46,046 nucleotides of DNA, taken from the NCBI GenBank assembly GCA_951813015.1, contig CATOTG010000011.1:83843-129888 (forward strand), given 5' to 3'. Positions 1-8,409 of the stretch are shown here, piece after piece (position 1 is the stretch's first letter; each line of letters opens with the position of its first letter). Both the position numbers and the translations under genes were made by a program. Under the pieces are notes generated by a model. It saw only the letters and a list, made by a program, of their open reading frames with translations, had not been told where the DNA came from and did no database searches. The stretch comes from an uncultured Thermoanaerobaculia bacterium (GTDB lineage: Bacteria; Acidobacteriota; Thermoanaerobaculia; Multivoradales; Multivoraceae).

Positions 1-304
1 GCGCCGGTTCGGGCTCGGGTTCCGGTTCCGGCGCCGGGGCGGGAGGCGGCGGTTCTTCTTCCGGGGGCGGAGTCACCGGAATCGGTTTCGGCCGGATCGT
101 CGGCATGCGAACGAGCTCGACGGTCTGGCGCTCCAGGTAGGTCCGTTCGGCGAACAGGCCGGGCCCGAAGAGAATCCCGCCAAGGACCGCGAGGTGAAGG
201 GTCAGGGAGGCCGCAAGGCAGGGTCGGTTCAGACGGGCCGCCCGGCGCTCCCGGCTCTGGAGAGCCAGTTCGACGGATGGCTTGGAAGTGTCCTGGCTTG
301 GCAC
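1..304 (-). CDS. TonB/TolA-like energy transducer, C-terminus cut off by window edge
   Basis: The frame directly follows tolR on the same strand. The tolR stop codon is in frame with it, so the only ordinary start is the GTG ending at 304, leaving a 27-base gap. The product has a cytoplasmic head rich in Arg and Ser, one membrane segment at about residues 36-58 (core LAASLTLHLAVLGG), then a proline- and glutamate-rich periplasmic stretch (PPPEEEPPPPAPAPEPEPE) that runs off the window. This is the architecture of TonB and TolA, which carry motor energy from ExbBD or TolQR across the periplasm to the outer membrane. The C-terminal domain that would separate TonB from TolA is missing. The family is inferred from architecture and position only. 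Confidence 0.7.
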   Translation of the reverse strand, partial: MPSQDTSKPSVELALQSRERRAARLNRPCLAASLTLHLAVLGGILFGPGLFAERTYLERQTVELVRMPTIRPKPIPVTPPPEEEPPPPAPAPEPEPEPEPA

Positions 305-331
305 CTGGCTGGGGGTCCGTGGCAGCGACCG

Positions 332-760
332 CTAGGGCCCTTGATCCTCGGGCTGCACGACGAGCGAAACGCGATGGATGTCCGCACGTTCGAGAACGTC
401 GAGGACATGGATGATTCTTCCGTACGGCACTTCCGCATCGCCCTTCACGAAGACGGCTTCGTAGTCACGCAGGTCCAGCAGGGGGAGGAGGCGGTCGACG
501 AGCAGCGACATGGCGACCGGCTCGTCCTTGATGTAAACGAGGTCGTTCTGCGCCACGGTCAGGATCATCGGGTCCTCATCCCGGACCGCCAGCGTCGACG
601 GCGATTCCATTTCCGGCAGGGTTACCTCCACGCCCTGGTGAAGCATCGGCGTCGCGATCATGAAGATGATCAGCAGCACGAGCATCACGTCGACCAGGGG
701 CGTCACATTGATGTCCGCCAGGACGGCGTCGTCGCTGTCGGTGTCCTGGAAGAAGGCCAA
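332..760 (-). CDS. tolR: ExbD/TolR family biopolymer transport protein
   Basis: A 142-residue protein, the usual length for ExbD/TolR. It has a short cytoplasmic N-terminus, one membrane helix (PLVDVMLVLLIIFMIA) carrying the conserved proton-channel aspartate at residue 24, and a periplasmic domain. Together with the TolQ/ExbB protein just upstream it should form the inner-membrane motor that uses the proton gradient. It lies 21 bases after tolQ and 27 bases before the TonB/TolA-like gene, so the three are probably one operon. TolR cannot be firmly separated from ExbD without the rest of the operon (tolB, pal). Confidence 0.9.
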   Translation of the reverse strand: MAFFQDTDSDDAVLADINVTPLVDVMLVLLIIFMIATPMLHQGVEVTLPEMESPSTLAVRDEDPMILTVAQNDLVYIKDEPVAMSLLVDRLLPLLDLRDYEAVFVKGDAEVPYGRIIHVLDVLERADIHRVSLVVQPEDQGP

Positions 761-781
761 CTCCGGCTCCCTTGTCCGAAC

Positions 782-1504
782 TCAACCGAAGTTGCGCTCG
801 GCCAGATTCAGGAACTCCAGCGTGAAGTCGTCCATTTCCGCGCGGAGCTGCCGGAGTCTGGTGGCGAGGTAGTTGTACCCGACCAGAGCGGGAATCGCCG
901 CGACCAGGCCGGCCGCCGTGTTGACCAGCGCTTCGGCGATGCCCGGCGCCACCGCGGTGATCGTCGCCGTTCCCGAGGTTCCGATGTCGTTGAATGCGAT
1001 CATGATGCCCCAGACGGTCCCGAACAGGCCGATGAAGGGCGCCGCCGCGGCGGTGGTCGCCAACCAGGACGTGTTGCGGGCGAGGACGCGAAGCTCGACG
1101 TTCGCGGCCCGCCGAAGCGTCCGCTCGAGCCCCATCAGCGACTGAAGCCGGAAGCTGTCGTCATCCCCCCGCGGTTCCTGGAGGGCCTTGATCTGGGTGT
1201 CGATCTCCAGATAGCCAGCCTGAAACAGCCCGACCAGCGACGAGGCGCGGTGGTCGGGCGCCGCCTTGCCGATGTCGCTGAAGCGGGCGGCCTTCCGGAA
1301 CACGTCGAGAAAGCCCAGGTTCTGTCGCGCCGTGCGACGGAAGAGCAGCAAACGTTGCAGCAGCACGTACCAGGAAGACAGTGACATCAGGACGAGAATC
1401 CCGAGCACGATCTTCGCCACCGGGCCCGAACGCAGAAAGAAGTGGATCACCGCCGAGTCGCCGGTGGCCATCAACGTCGCGACGGGGATGGAGAACGCAG
1501 GCAC
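782..1504 (-). CDS. tolQ: ExbB/TolQ family proton channel protein
   Basis: A 240-residue protein with three membrane segments: one near the N-terminus (about residues 30-53) and two in the C-terminal half (around APFIGLFGTVWGIMIAF and AEALVNTAAGLVAAIPALVG). The last two match the MotA/TolQ/ExbB core, including the conserved GLxGTVxG stretch. It forms the proton-conducting stator with the TolR/ExbD protein encoded next. The listed start is a GTG at 1504; an in-frame ATG twelve codons in is an alternative, and neither has a strong ribosome site. It is transcribed away from etfB, so the promoter must lie in the short space around 1505-1615. Confidence 0.9.
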   Translation of the reverse strand: MPAFSIPVATLMATGDSAVIHFFLRSGPVAKIVLGILVLMSLSSWYVLLQRLLLFRRTARQNLGFLDVFRKAARFSDIGKAAPDHRASSLVGLFQAGYLEIDTQIKALQEPRGDDDSFRLQSLMGLERTLRRAANVELRVLARNTSWLATTAAAAPFIGLFGTVWGIMIAFNDIGTSGTATITAVAPGIAEALVNTAAGLVAAIPALVGYNYLATRLRQLRAEMDDFTLEFLNLAERNFG

Positions 1505-1516
1505 CGCCGAGAGAAA

Positions 1517-1531
1517 CTATCAGACAGATAG
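1517..1531. promoter_or_regulatory. Short inverted repeat between divergent tolQ and etfB
   Basis: The arms CTATC and GATAG flank five bases. The site is just upstream of the tolQ start and about 85 bases upstream of the etfB start, in locally AT-richer DNA. It could be an operator, but the arms are only five bases long and no regulator is known here. Confidence 0.2.
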
Positions 1532-1615
1532 CCAAAGGTCTATGCCTCCGGCTCCGTGGCCGACCCCTGGCGTGGCGCTATGCTGCCGCGCCAGCAACCA
1601 TGGGAGAATCCCGGC

Positions 1616-2425
1616 TTGAAGATCGGCGTGTGCATCAAACAGGTACCGGACAGCGATGCGCACCCGCGGATCGCTGACACCGGCCGCCACATCGACGACC
1701 GCGAGGTGAACTGGGTCATCTCGAGCTGCGATCTGTGCGCGCTCGAAGAGGCGCTGCTGCTTGTCGAGGCGGCCGAAAAGGCCGGAGTCGGGCGCCCTGA
1801 ACTCATCGCCTTCAGCCTCGGACCCGCACGGGTCGAGGAGGCCTTGCGCAAGGCCCTGGCCCTGGGGGCCGACCGCGCCGTGCACCTTGCGGACGCAGAC
1901 TTTCAGGGCGGCGACGCGCTGGCGGACGGACGCGCTCTGGCCGCGGCCATCGACCGGGCGGCGTGTGATCTCGTGCTTGCCGGCGCCCAGTCCGACGACC
2001 TGGGCCAGGCCGCGACACCAGCCGTGATCGCCGGGCTGCTCGGCCGTCCCTACGCCTGGCTGGTGATGGCCGTCGAACTGGAGCGGGCCGATTCGGTACG
2101 TATCGTCCGCGAACTGGAGGGCGGTTCGAACGAGGTTCTCCGTCTTGGACTGCCTGCCGTGCTCGCGGTGCAGGCCGGAATCAACAAGCCGCGTTTCGCT
2201 TCGCTGCGCGGCGCCCTTCAGGCCCGGAGAAAGCCGCTGGAAACTGTGGATTGCACGACCCTCGGCGTCGAAGCCGGTCAGGTGGGCGAGGCCGGCGCCG
2301 GGACCGAGACGACGGCCCTCCGGGTCCCGCCGACCGGCGGGGGCGGTCTGCTGATCGAAGGGGACGCGCCGGAGACAGCGGCGACCGAACTCCTCGCGCA
2401 CCTGGAGCGGGAGGCTCTGCTGTGA
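1616..2425 (+). CDS. etfB: Electron transfer flavoprotein beta subunit
   Basis: EtfB forms a heterodimer with EtfA that carries electrons from acyl-CoA and other dehydrogenases to the membrane quinone pool. The N-terminus reads LKIGVCIKQVPDSDAHPR, the family's usual opening (KxxVCIKQVPD). The start is TTG at 1616, because it gives exactly that N-terminus and has a GGGAG ribosome site nine bases upstream. A longer frame from GTG 1556 would add twenty atypical residues. The product is 269 residues, near the family's length. Typical AMP/FAD-domain segments follow, such as LAGAQSDDLGQAATPAVIA and GLPAVLAVQAGINKPR. It overlaps etfA by four bases. Confidence 0.93.
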   Translation: MKIGVCIKQVPDSDAHPRIADTGRHIDDREVNWVISSCDLCALEEALLLVEAAEKAGVGRPELIAFSLGPARVEEALRKALALGADRAVHLADADFQGGDALADGRALAAAIDRAACDLVLAGAQSDDLGQAATPAVIAGLLGRPYAWLVMAVELERADSVRIVRELEGGSNEVLRLGLPAVLAVQAGINKPRFASLRGALQARRKPLETVDCTTLGVEAGQVGEAGAGTETTALRVPPTGGGGLLIEGDAPETAATELLAHLEREALL

Positions 2426-3351
2426 GCCGTACGGAACCCGTCGTATGGATCGTCGAGAACGCCGGCTCGGGGCCCGGATCGCGAGAGACACTCGCCTGCG
2501 GGCGGATTCTCGGCCCCGACCTGCGGCTCGCGCTACTCGACGAGGAACGGCTGGGGCCCTATTCGCCGGGCGTCTATGCCGAGGCGCTTGGCGCCCTGAT
2601 CGTGCGCGAGAACGGCGACGGGGAGCCTCCATCGACGGTGGTCCTCCTGCCGCACACCTACCAGGCGGCCGAGTTCGCTCCCCAACTCGCGCTGCGGCTC
2701 GGCGCCGCCTATGTCCCGTCGATCAGCGGGGCGGCGGCGGACGGTCGAGGCGGTCTGTGCTTTCGGCGTTCCATCCTGCAGGCCAGGCTCCAGGCCGAAG
2801 TCCGTCCGAGAACCCGCGCCGTCGTCGCTACCGTGCAGAGTGGCGCCTTCAGCAGCGACGAGGCGCCGGCGCCGCCGGAGCGAGTCGTGGAAGTCTGTCT
2901 GCCGGCCGACATGGAAGGACAACCGGAACGGGAGACCCTGGGACGCATGGCGGCTGGCGCCGGCGGCGTCGACCTCCCGGGCGCCGAGCGGATCGTGACC
3001 GCGGGGAGGGGAGTGGGCGGAGCGGACGAGGTCTCGGTCGCCGCCGACCTGGCCGCGGCTCTCGGCGCCGAGCTCGGCGCGAGCAGGCCGGTCGTGGACA
3101 ACGGCTGGCTGCCGCGCGAGCATCAGGTCGGATCGAGCGGACATACGGTGGCCCCGGACCTCTATGTGGCGCTCGGAGTGTCGGGCTCGATCCAGCACCT
3201 GATGGGCATGAGCGGATCGCGGATCATCGTCGCCGTGAACAACGACCCGGAGGCCCCGATCTTCAGCGTCGCCCAGTACGGCGTCGTCGGCGACCTGCAC
3301 GAAGTCGCGCCGGCGCTGACCCGCCTGTTGAACGAGCGCGCCGGCCGGTAA
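2422..3351 (+). CDS. etfA: Electron transfer flavoprotein alpha subunit
   Basis: EtfA binds FAD and pairs with EtfB. The C-terminal FAD domain is clear: GSSGHTVAPDLYVALGVSGS, then IQHLMGMSGSRIIVAVNNDP and EAPIFSVAQYGVVGDL, all matching the family signature. The start is a GTG that overlaps the etfB stop (GTGA), with GGGAGG seven bases upstream inside etfB, so translation is probably coupled. The product is 309 residues, a normal length. The gene ends about 40 bases before an 80-bp tandem repeat and converges on the spoU gene. No electron-transfer-flavoprotein quinone oxidoreductase is in the window. Confidence 0.95.
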   Translation: MSRTEPVVWIVENAGSGPGSRETLACGRILGPDLRLALLDEERLGPYSPGVYAEALGALIVRENGDGEPPSTVVLLPHTYQAAEFAPQLALRLGAAYVPSISGAAADGRGGLCFRRSILQARLQAEVRPRTRAVVATVQSGAFSSDEAPAPPERVVEVCLPADMEGQPERETLGRMAAGAGGVDLPGAERIVTAGRGVGGADEVSVAADLAAALGAELGASRPVVDNGWLPREHQVGSSGHTVAPDLYVALGVSGSIQHLMGMSGSRIIVAVNNDPEAPIFSVAQYGVVGDLHEVAPALTRLLNERAGR

Positions 3352-3390
3352 CCGCCGGCGGCGGAGCGGGGGTGGTGGGCTCACCCGCCG

Positions 3391-3587
3391 GCGCCGGTCC
3401 GGGGAGAGTCAAGTCGAGGCGTGACTCCCGCACCAGGGCCACGGCCACAACGCCGCGGACCTCAAGGGCGGCGCCGGTCCGGGGAGAGTCGAGTCGAGGC
3501 GTGACTCCCGCACCAGGGCCACGGCCACAACGCTGCGGACCTCAAGGGCGGCGCCGGTCCGGGGAGGGTCAGGTCGAGGCGTGACTC
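3391..3587. repeat. 80-bp tandem repeat, about 2.5 copies, running into the 3' end of spoU
   Basis: Copies begin at 3391, 3471 and 3551, exactly 80 bases apart, each opening with GCGCCGGTCCGGGGAG. The first two are full and differ at only a few positions. The third stops at about 3587, inside the last codons of the minus-strand spoU gene, whose stop codon is at 3569-3571. The spoU ending (residues SHAST then stop, or close variants) is thus repeated downstream of the gene. The array fills most of the gap between convergent etfA and spoU. Part of the unit (3429-3467) closely resembles 41627-41659 in the FecR-like gene. Confidence 0.9.
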
Positions 3588-4422
3588 TGCTGCCTGCGCA
3601 ACCTTTGAAGTTCGAACAGGGCCAGGGAGGCTGCAACCGTCGCGTTGAGGGATTCGACCGTCGGGGCCATCGCGACTTGAAGCAAGAGGTCGGACCGTTC
3701 GAGAACTGCCGTCGAAAGACCTCTGCTCTCGTTGCCCACAGCGACAACTGCGGTCTTCGCCGAGGCCAGTTCCAGGAGCGCCGGAACGGGACTGCCGGGG
3801 GCGAAGAGGCAGGCAGCGGAACGTCGGTTCCGGGGCTCTTGCCGGACGTCAGGGCGAGCGTCGAGACGCCGCTCGCTGCCTGATCGAGCTGGACATCGGT
3901 CCGGACGGGGATGCGAAGCAGACTGCCGGCAGAGGCCCGGAGGGCGCGTGGCTGGCTCGGGCGGGCGGTACCGGGCGCCAGGAGCAGGGATGCGGCCCCC
4001 GCGGCTTCGGCGGAGCGAGCCATGGCGCCCAGGTTGCCTGGATCCTGGACGCCGTCGACGTAGAGGTGGAGGCCCGAAGGCAGAACGAGGGTCTCGCCTT
4101 CCGCAGAGTGCCAGCCGGCGGGTGGTTCGACCAGGGCGGCGAGACCCTGCGGGGCGTCGGCGTCGGCCTGTTCGCGGAGCCGGTCGGCGTCGATCAGGGC
4201 GGCCGCGATTCCTGAACGGTGTTCGAGCCGCCGGATCATCTCGATGCGGGCCGCTCGGAAACCGGGGGTCGCCAACAGGTGACGGAACGCGAGCCCTGCC
4301 TCGGCGGCGGCGTCGACGAGATGCGGGCCCTCAAGCAGGAGCAGGTCCGTCTGCCTCCGCGTGTGGGCGTTGCGGAGGCGGCGAAGCGCACGCACCTGGG
4401 GGTTGTTGCGGCTGCGAATCAT
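3569..4422 (-). CDS. TrmH/SpoU family RNA methyltransferase, interrupted by one frameshift
   Basis: SpoU-family enzymes use S-adenosylmethionine to 2'-O-methylate ribose in tRNA or rRNA. The N-terminal half has the substrate-binding domain (LLLLEGPHLVDAAAEAG) and SpoU motif 1 (VQDPGNLGAMARSAEAAGA). The frame then changes near a run of five G at 3797-3801. In the shifted frame the rest of the enzyme is intact: motif 2 VVAVGNESRGLS and motif 3 MAPTVESLNATVAASLALFE, ending QSHAST with its stop at 3569. One missing base in that run would join the halves. Without the shift, the first frame runs on through the downstream 80-bp repeats. The cause is either a sequence error or a recent inactivating mutation. 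It is transcribed divergently from metK. Confidence 0.85.
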
Positions 4423-4501
4423 CGCGCCGCGATGTTACGAAGTCGTCGAAGAAGGCCGCGCGGCAGAAGACATGCCGGCGTGTTGGTATGGTTCGCTGCC
4501 G

Positions 4502-5683
4502 ATGCGAACGAACGGGACAGGAATACGGCGTCTGTTCACGTCCGAATCGGTGACCGAGGGTCATCCCGACAAGGTCGCCGATCAGATTTCCGACGCCGTT
4601 CTCGATGCGGCCCTGCGGCGCGACCCGAGGGCTCGGGTGGCGTGCGAGACGCTGGTCAGTACCGATCTGGTGCTCCTCGCCGGCGAGCTCACGGTTCGTT
4701 CCACCGACCACGAGATCGACTACGAGTCGGTGGCGCGGAAGACCATCCGCGACATTGGCTACGTGGACACCGGGACCGGCTTCGCCGCCGACGACTGCGA
4801 GGTGCAGGTCCGGCTCGATCCGCAGTCTCCGGATATCGCCCTCGGCGTCGACACCGGCGGCGCCGGCGATCAAGGCCTGATGTTCGGCTATGCATGCCGC
4901 GAAACCGACGAGCTGATGCCACTGCCCATCGTCCTTGCGCATCGCCTGACGCGACGCCTTGCCGAGGTGCGGCGCGCAGCCGAGGTCGACTGGCTGCGAC
5001 CGGACGGCAAGTCCCAGGTCACGGTGGAGTACGACCAGCACGGGGAACCGGTGCGAGCGCACACGATCGTCGTTTCGACGCAACACGCGCCGGGAGTCGG
5101 TCTGGACGAGATCAAGAGGTTCGTGCGGAACCGCGTCGTCCGGCCCGTGATGCTCGCAAACCTGTATCGCGAGGACGGACCGCAGCGGACGAAACTCCTG
5201 GTCAATCCAACCGGCCGATTCGAGGTCGGCGGTCCCCAGGGCGACTGCGGCCTCACGGGGCGCAAGATCATCGTCGACACCTACGGTGGCGTCGGACACC
5301 ACGGCGGCGGTGCCTTCTCGGGCAAGGACCCGACCAAGGTGGACCGCTCCGCGAGCTACATGGCGCGCTACGTGGCGAAGAACCTGGTAGCCGCCGGCAT
5401 GGCGGAGCGCCTCGAGGTTCAGTTGGCTTACGCGATCGGTGTCGCGGAACCCGTTTCGGTCCACGTCGATTCGTTCGGTACCGCCAAGGACGGCATTTCA
5501 GACCGCTTCCTCGAGGAACTCGTGCGCGGCGAGTTCCCGCTTGAGCCTCAGGCCATCATCGAAGCGCTTGACCTGCGCAAGCCGCGTTACCTCAAGACGG
5601 CCGCCTATGGCCACTTCGGTCGGGCCCGGTTCCCCTGGGAAGACACCGACCGCGCGGCGACCCTGCGCCGGGCCGTGGCCTGA
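4502..5683 (+). CDS. metK: S-adenosylmethionine synthetase
   Basis: MetK makes S-adenosylmethionine from methionine and ATP in the cytoplasm. Family motifs are intact: FTSESVTEGHPDKVADQISD at the N-terminus, GAGDQGLMFGYA in the middle, and GRKIIVDTYGG followed by HHGGGAFSGKDPTKVDRSA. The start at ATG 4502 gives 393 residues, a normal length, and places the conserved RRLFTSES segment right after the N-terminus. An upstream ATG near 4471 would add an unusual extension. No SAM riboswitch is visible in the short leader shared with the divergent spoU gene. It converges on the lptF-lptG gene. Confidence 0.96.
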   Translation: MRTNGTGIRRLFTSESVTEGHPDKVADQISDAVLDAALRRDPRARVACETLVSTDLVLLAGELTVRSTDHEIDYESVARKTIRDIGYVDTGTGFAADDCEVQVRLDPQSPDIALGVDTGGAGDQGLMFGYACRETDELMPLPIVLAHRLTRRLAEVRRAAEVDWLRPDGKSQVTVEYDQHGEPVRAHTIVVSTQHAPGVGLDEIKRFVRNRVVRPVMLANLYREDGPQRTKLLVNPTGRFEVGGPQGDCGLTGRKIIVDTYGGVGHHGGGAFSGKDPTKVDRSASYMARYVAKNLVAAGMAERLEVQLAYAIGVAEPVSVHVDSFGTAKDGISDRFLEELVRGEFPLEPQAIIEALDLRKPRYLKTAAYGHFGRARFPWEDTDRAATLRRAVA

Positions 5684-5694
5684 GCCCGCTACCT

Positions 5695-5731
5695 GCCGGC
5701 GCCGAAGCCGGCGTCACTCGTTCACGCGAGT
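5695..5731. terminator. Two short hairpins between convergent metK and lptFG
   Basis: The first is GCCGGC-gccgaa-GCCGGC (5695-5712), the second ACTCG-ttcacg-CGAGT (5716-5731). They occupy the 67-base gap between convergent genes and could end transcription in both directions. No run of T follows either one, so this is tentative. Confidence 0.35.
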
Positions 5732-5750
5732 TCCCCTGTGCCGACGCCGA

Positions 5751-8189
5751 TCAAGTCCGCACTCCCAGGAACAGGTAGAGCGCGAGGGTGCCGAACAGCG
5801 CGTTCGGGCTCCAGGCGGCAATCAGGGGCGGCAGGGCCTCCGACTGGCCGAGCGTCACGAAGACGCTGATCACGGTGTAGTAGACGATCCCGAGCATGAT
5901 CGAGATGCCGATGCCGTAGAGCGCCCCCTGGCGGCCGAGGCGGAACGCGAAGGGCAGAGCGACCAGGCCCATGACGAAGCACACGACCGGCAATGCGGTC
6001 TTGTTGTGGAGCTGCATCTGGAGTTCGGGTACCGCGTTGCCGGCGGCTGTCAGATCCCTGACATACCGCCTGAGTTCGCCACGGTTCATCTGATCGGCGT
6101 ACTTGACCTCCGTGTCGAAGAACTCCGGCCCCTCCGGCAGATCGACCGGTTGGGGTCCGGCGAATCGGTTGCTGCTGGTGATCGTCAGGCCGTCGAACTC
6201 GCGCACCCAGGCGTCCACCAGGCGCCAACCGCCGGTTTCCGCTTCGCTGCCCGGCACGAACCGCGCGGCGGCAGCGTACAGGCGCCCGATCAATCGGTGT
6301 TCGCGGTCGAACCGGAACACTTGCAGGCGCTGCAGGGTCTGGCGGTCGGCATCGTAGTGGCGATAGTTGTAGATGTAGCCGGCGCCGGCGCCGTCCTGGG
6401 CATAGCGCCACTGACGATCCATGCCCTGGTAGCTCCTGACCGGTCCCGAATTGCCTCGGATCCGGTCCTTCAACTCGGCTACCTTCGCGTTGGAAGCCGG
6501 CAGCACCGAGCTCTCGAGGGCAGCGCTGAGCAGGGCGATCGCGGCCGCCGCAACGAGGGCCGGTATCGCCAGCCGGAACAGACTGAAGCCCAGGGCCTTC
6601 GCGGCGACGACCTCGTTGCGCTGCGAGAGCAACCCGAACGTGACCAGCGTCGTCACCAGGACGAGGACCGGCGCAACGTCATAGAAGATCTGGAGCGAAA
6701 GATAGGGGTAGTAGGCCGCGAACACGCTCGACGGGACATCGTTGTCGAACATCTCGTCGACGAACTGGGTGAAGTCGGTAACGATGTAGATGGCCAGAGC
6801 CGCCGCGACCGTGACCGCGAAGACACGAGCGAAAACGCCGAAGACGTAGCGGTCCATCACTCCGGGAAACCGGAGGCCGAACGGTTCGACCCGCAACCTC
6901 AGGCGAGGCCGGGTGGGGGAGCCGCCCGGCGACAGCGACTGGGGCCGGGCGCGCGCCAGGCGATCCTCGAGCGCCCGCTTGCGGCGACCCCTGACCTGCC
7001 TGCGTCTGCCGAGACGGAGGATTCGCCGCCAGAGGTGCACCCTCAGGTAGCGGTCGACCGCGCTGATCATCAGCGTCTTGTCGCGGTTTCGGCGCCAGAG
7101 AAGGAGCGTGCCAAGGATCACGAGGAGCATGTTCGGCGCCCACATCGCCACCCAGGGCGGCACCTGCCCGTTGACTGCCGCTTCCTCGCCGTTGCCCAGC
7201 ATGACGTAGTAGAACAGGAACATCGTCACCGAGATGAGGAATCCCGAGGACCGCCCGGTTCGGCGGTTCCGGAAGCCGAGAGGAATCCCGTAGAGGCCGA
7301 ACACGAGACAGGCCCCGGGGATCGCGAACTTCTTGTGGATCTCGACTTGGGCCTTGGTCCGTTTTTCGGCAAGCACGCCGGGCGCCTCCGTGGTCCGGAC
7401 CAGCTCCGAAAGCGTCATCGAGCGCACGTCCTTGGCAAGGACCAACCCCTCGCTGTGCCGGAACCGGCTGTCCTCGATCACGATGTTCGCGTCTCGGAGT
7501 CGCTGCAGCCGGTAGGTACTCGGATCGTTCGTGTCGACCTGATGCACGTCCGCAAGACCGAAGGTCAAAACGGGGGACCGACCGTCTCCCGGCGTCACGT
7601 TGATCCCGCCGGTCTCGCCGACGATGACCTGCTGCTCGGGACCTGGAACCGCGTCGGCCAGGAATACGCCGCGCCAGCCGTCCTGGTTCTCGGGTGACTC
7701 GAAGACGTAGAGGACGCGTCCCTGGAGGCCGTCGTAGAACACCCTCGGCTTGACCTGCTGATTCACGCTCCGTTGCAGGATCGCCAACTGGAGTTCGGAG
7801 GTCGCCTTGTTGCCCGCCGGCAGCGTGACTGTCATCAGGTAGGTCGTCACGGCCGCCAGCAGCAGGCTCATGATCAGGATCGGCCGGTAGATCGAGAACA
7901 GGCTGATGCCCGAGGCCCGCATCGCGACGAGTTCGCTGTCGGCGGCCATTCGACCGATCGCCAGCAGAATGGCGAACAGGAACGCCATCGGGATCGTCAG
8001 GACGATGATCTGCGGCAAGCTGAAGGCGAGAAGCCGAAGGACGATCTGAACCTCGACGTCCCGCTCGATGATCAGCTCGGCGAGCTGAAACAGCTCCTGC
8101 AGGAGGGCCAGGAAGGTGAAGACGAGCAGGCCCAGCCCGAGAGGGCCGATCGTTTCGCGAAGGATGTAGCGATCGAGGAGGCGGAACAT
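5751..8189 (-). CDS. Fused LptF-LptG lipopolysaccharide export permease
   Basis: One 812-residue protein contains two LptF/LptG-type permease units. The first unit spans about residues 1-375, with opening MFRLLDRYILRETIGPLGLG, the MRASGIS coupling-helix region and C-terminal helices around IPGACLVFGLYGIPLGF. A basic, arginine-rich linker of about 60 residues follows. The second unit starts near VMDRYVFGVFARVF (about residue 450), with AAKALGFSLFRLAIPA and closing helices around LPVVCFVMGLVALPFAF. LptF and LptG are normally separate proteins that together form the inner-membrane channel driven by LptB, extracting LPS towards LptC. Here one gene makes both halves; the matching lptB and lptC/A-like genes are 10 kb away. 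Confidence 0.9.
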   Translation of the reverse strand: MFRLLDRYILRETIGPLGLGLLVFTFLALLQELFQLAELIIERDVEVQIVLRLLAFSLPQIIVLTIPMAFLFAILLAIGRMAADSELVAMRASGISLFSIYRPILIMSLLLAAVTTYLMTVTLPAGNKATSELQLAILQRSVNQQVKPRVFYDGLQGRVLYVFESPENQDGWRGVFLADAVPGPEQQVIVGETGGINVTPGDGRSPVLTFGLADVHQVDTNDPSTYRLQRLRDANIVIEDSRFRHSEGLVLAKDVRSMTLSELVRTTEAPGVLAEKRTKAQVEIHKKFAIPGACLVFGLYGIPLGFRNRRTGRSSGFLISVTMFLFYYVMLGNGEEAAVNGQVPPWVAMWAPNMLLVILGTLLLWRRNRDKTLMISAVDRYLRVHLWRRILRLGRRRQVRGRRKRALEDRLARARPQSLSPGGSPTRPRLRLRVEPFGLRFPGVMDRYVFGVFARVFAVTVAAALAIYIVTDFTQFVDEMFDNDVPSSVFAAYYPYLSLQIFYDVAPVLVLVTTLVTFGLLSQRNEVVAAKALGFSLFRLAIPALVAAAAIALLSAALESSVLPASNAKVAELKDRIRGNSGPVRSYQGMDRQWRYAQDGAGAGYIYNYRHYDADRQTLQRLQVFRFDREHRLIGRLYAAAARFVPGSEAETGGWRLVDAWVREFDGLTITSSNRFAGPQPVDLPEGPEFFDTEVKYADQMNRGELRRYVRDLTAAGNAVPELQMQLHNKTALPVVCFVMGLVALPFAFRLGRQGALYGIGISIMLGIVYYTVISVFVTLGQSEALPPLIAAWSPNALFGTLALYLFLGVRT

Positions 8190-8276
8190 CGGGATTCCGG
8201 GCCGCTAAAGGGGGATTGGGCCCGAACTCCAACTTTGCCATGGACCGCGCTCGTTTGCTGTCCTGGTGGAGTTTAC

Positions 8277-8290
8277 ATAATGGACATTAT
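8277..8290. promoter_or_regulatory. AT-rich interrupted palindrome upstream of lptF-lptG
   Basis: ATAATG and CATTAT are perfect complementary arms separated by GA. The site lies about 90 bases upstream of the lptF-lptG start and is strikingly AT-rich for this genome. It could be an operator or overlap a promoter; no regulator can be named. Confidence 0.35.
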
Positions 8291-8330
8291 CAGACCTTCG
8301 ATACGGCAAACTCGCCACGCCAAAGCCGCT

Positions 8331-8391
8331 GGGGACCAGAGCCTCCGGGGACCAAGACCCCCTGGGACCAGACCTCCGGCGACCAGACCCC
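8331..8391. repeat. Short degenerate tandem repeats of a GGGACCAGACC-type unit
   Basis: Four imperfect copies (GGGGACCAGAG, GGGGACCAAGACC, GGGACCAGACC, GCGACCAGACC) occur at about 15-18 base intervals. One more copy, GGCGACCAGACC, is at about 8557, between the two larger parB-end repeats, so both repeat types seem to have grown together. Confidence 0.75.
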
Positions 8392-8409
8392 TTCCGAACA
8401 GTCGCGTCC

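Noticed and set aside
2445..3584. Plus-strand open frame across etfA and the 80-bp repeat
   Set aside because: Arg- and Pro-rich composition, no family features, and it overlaps etfA in another frame.
3391..3587. CRISPR array
   Set aside because: The copies are adjacent with no unique spacers, and no cas genes are present. The same holds for the arrays at 33221 and 41648.
4423..4501. SAM riboswitch before metK
   Set aside because: The leader is under 80 bases and shows none of the conserved SAM riboswitch elements.
5439..7697. 752-residue plus-strand open frame opposite lptF-lptG
   Set aside because: It is a shadow of GC-rich coding DNA. The minus strand encodes a clear LptF/LptG fusion with membrane helices.
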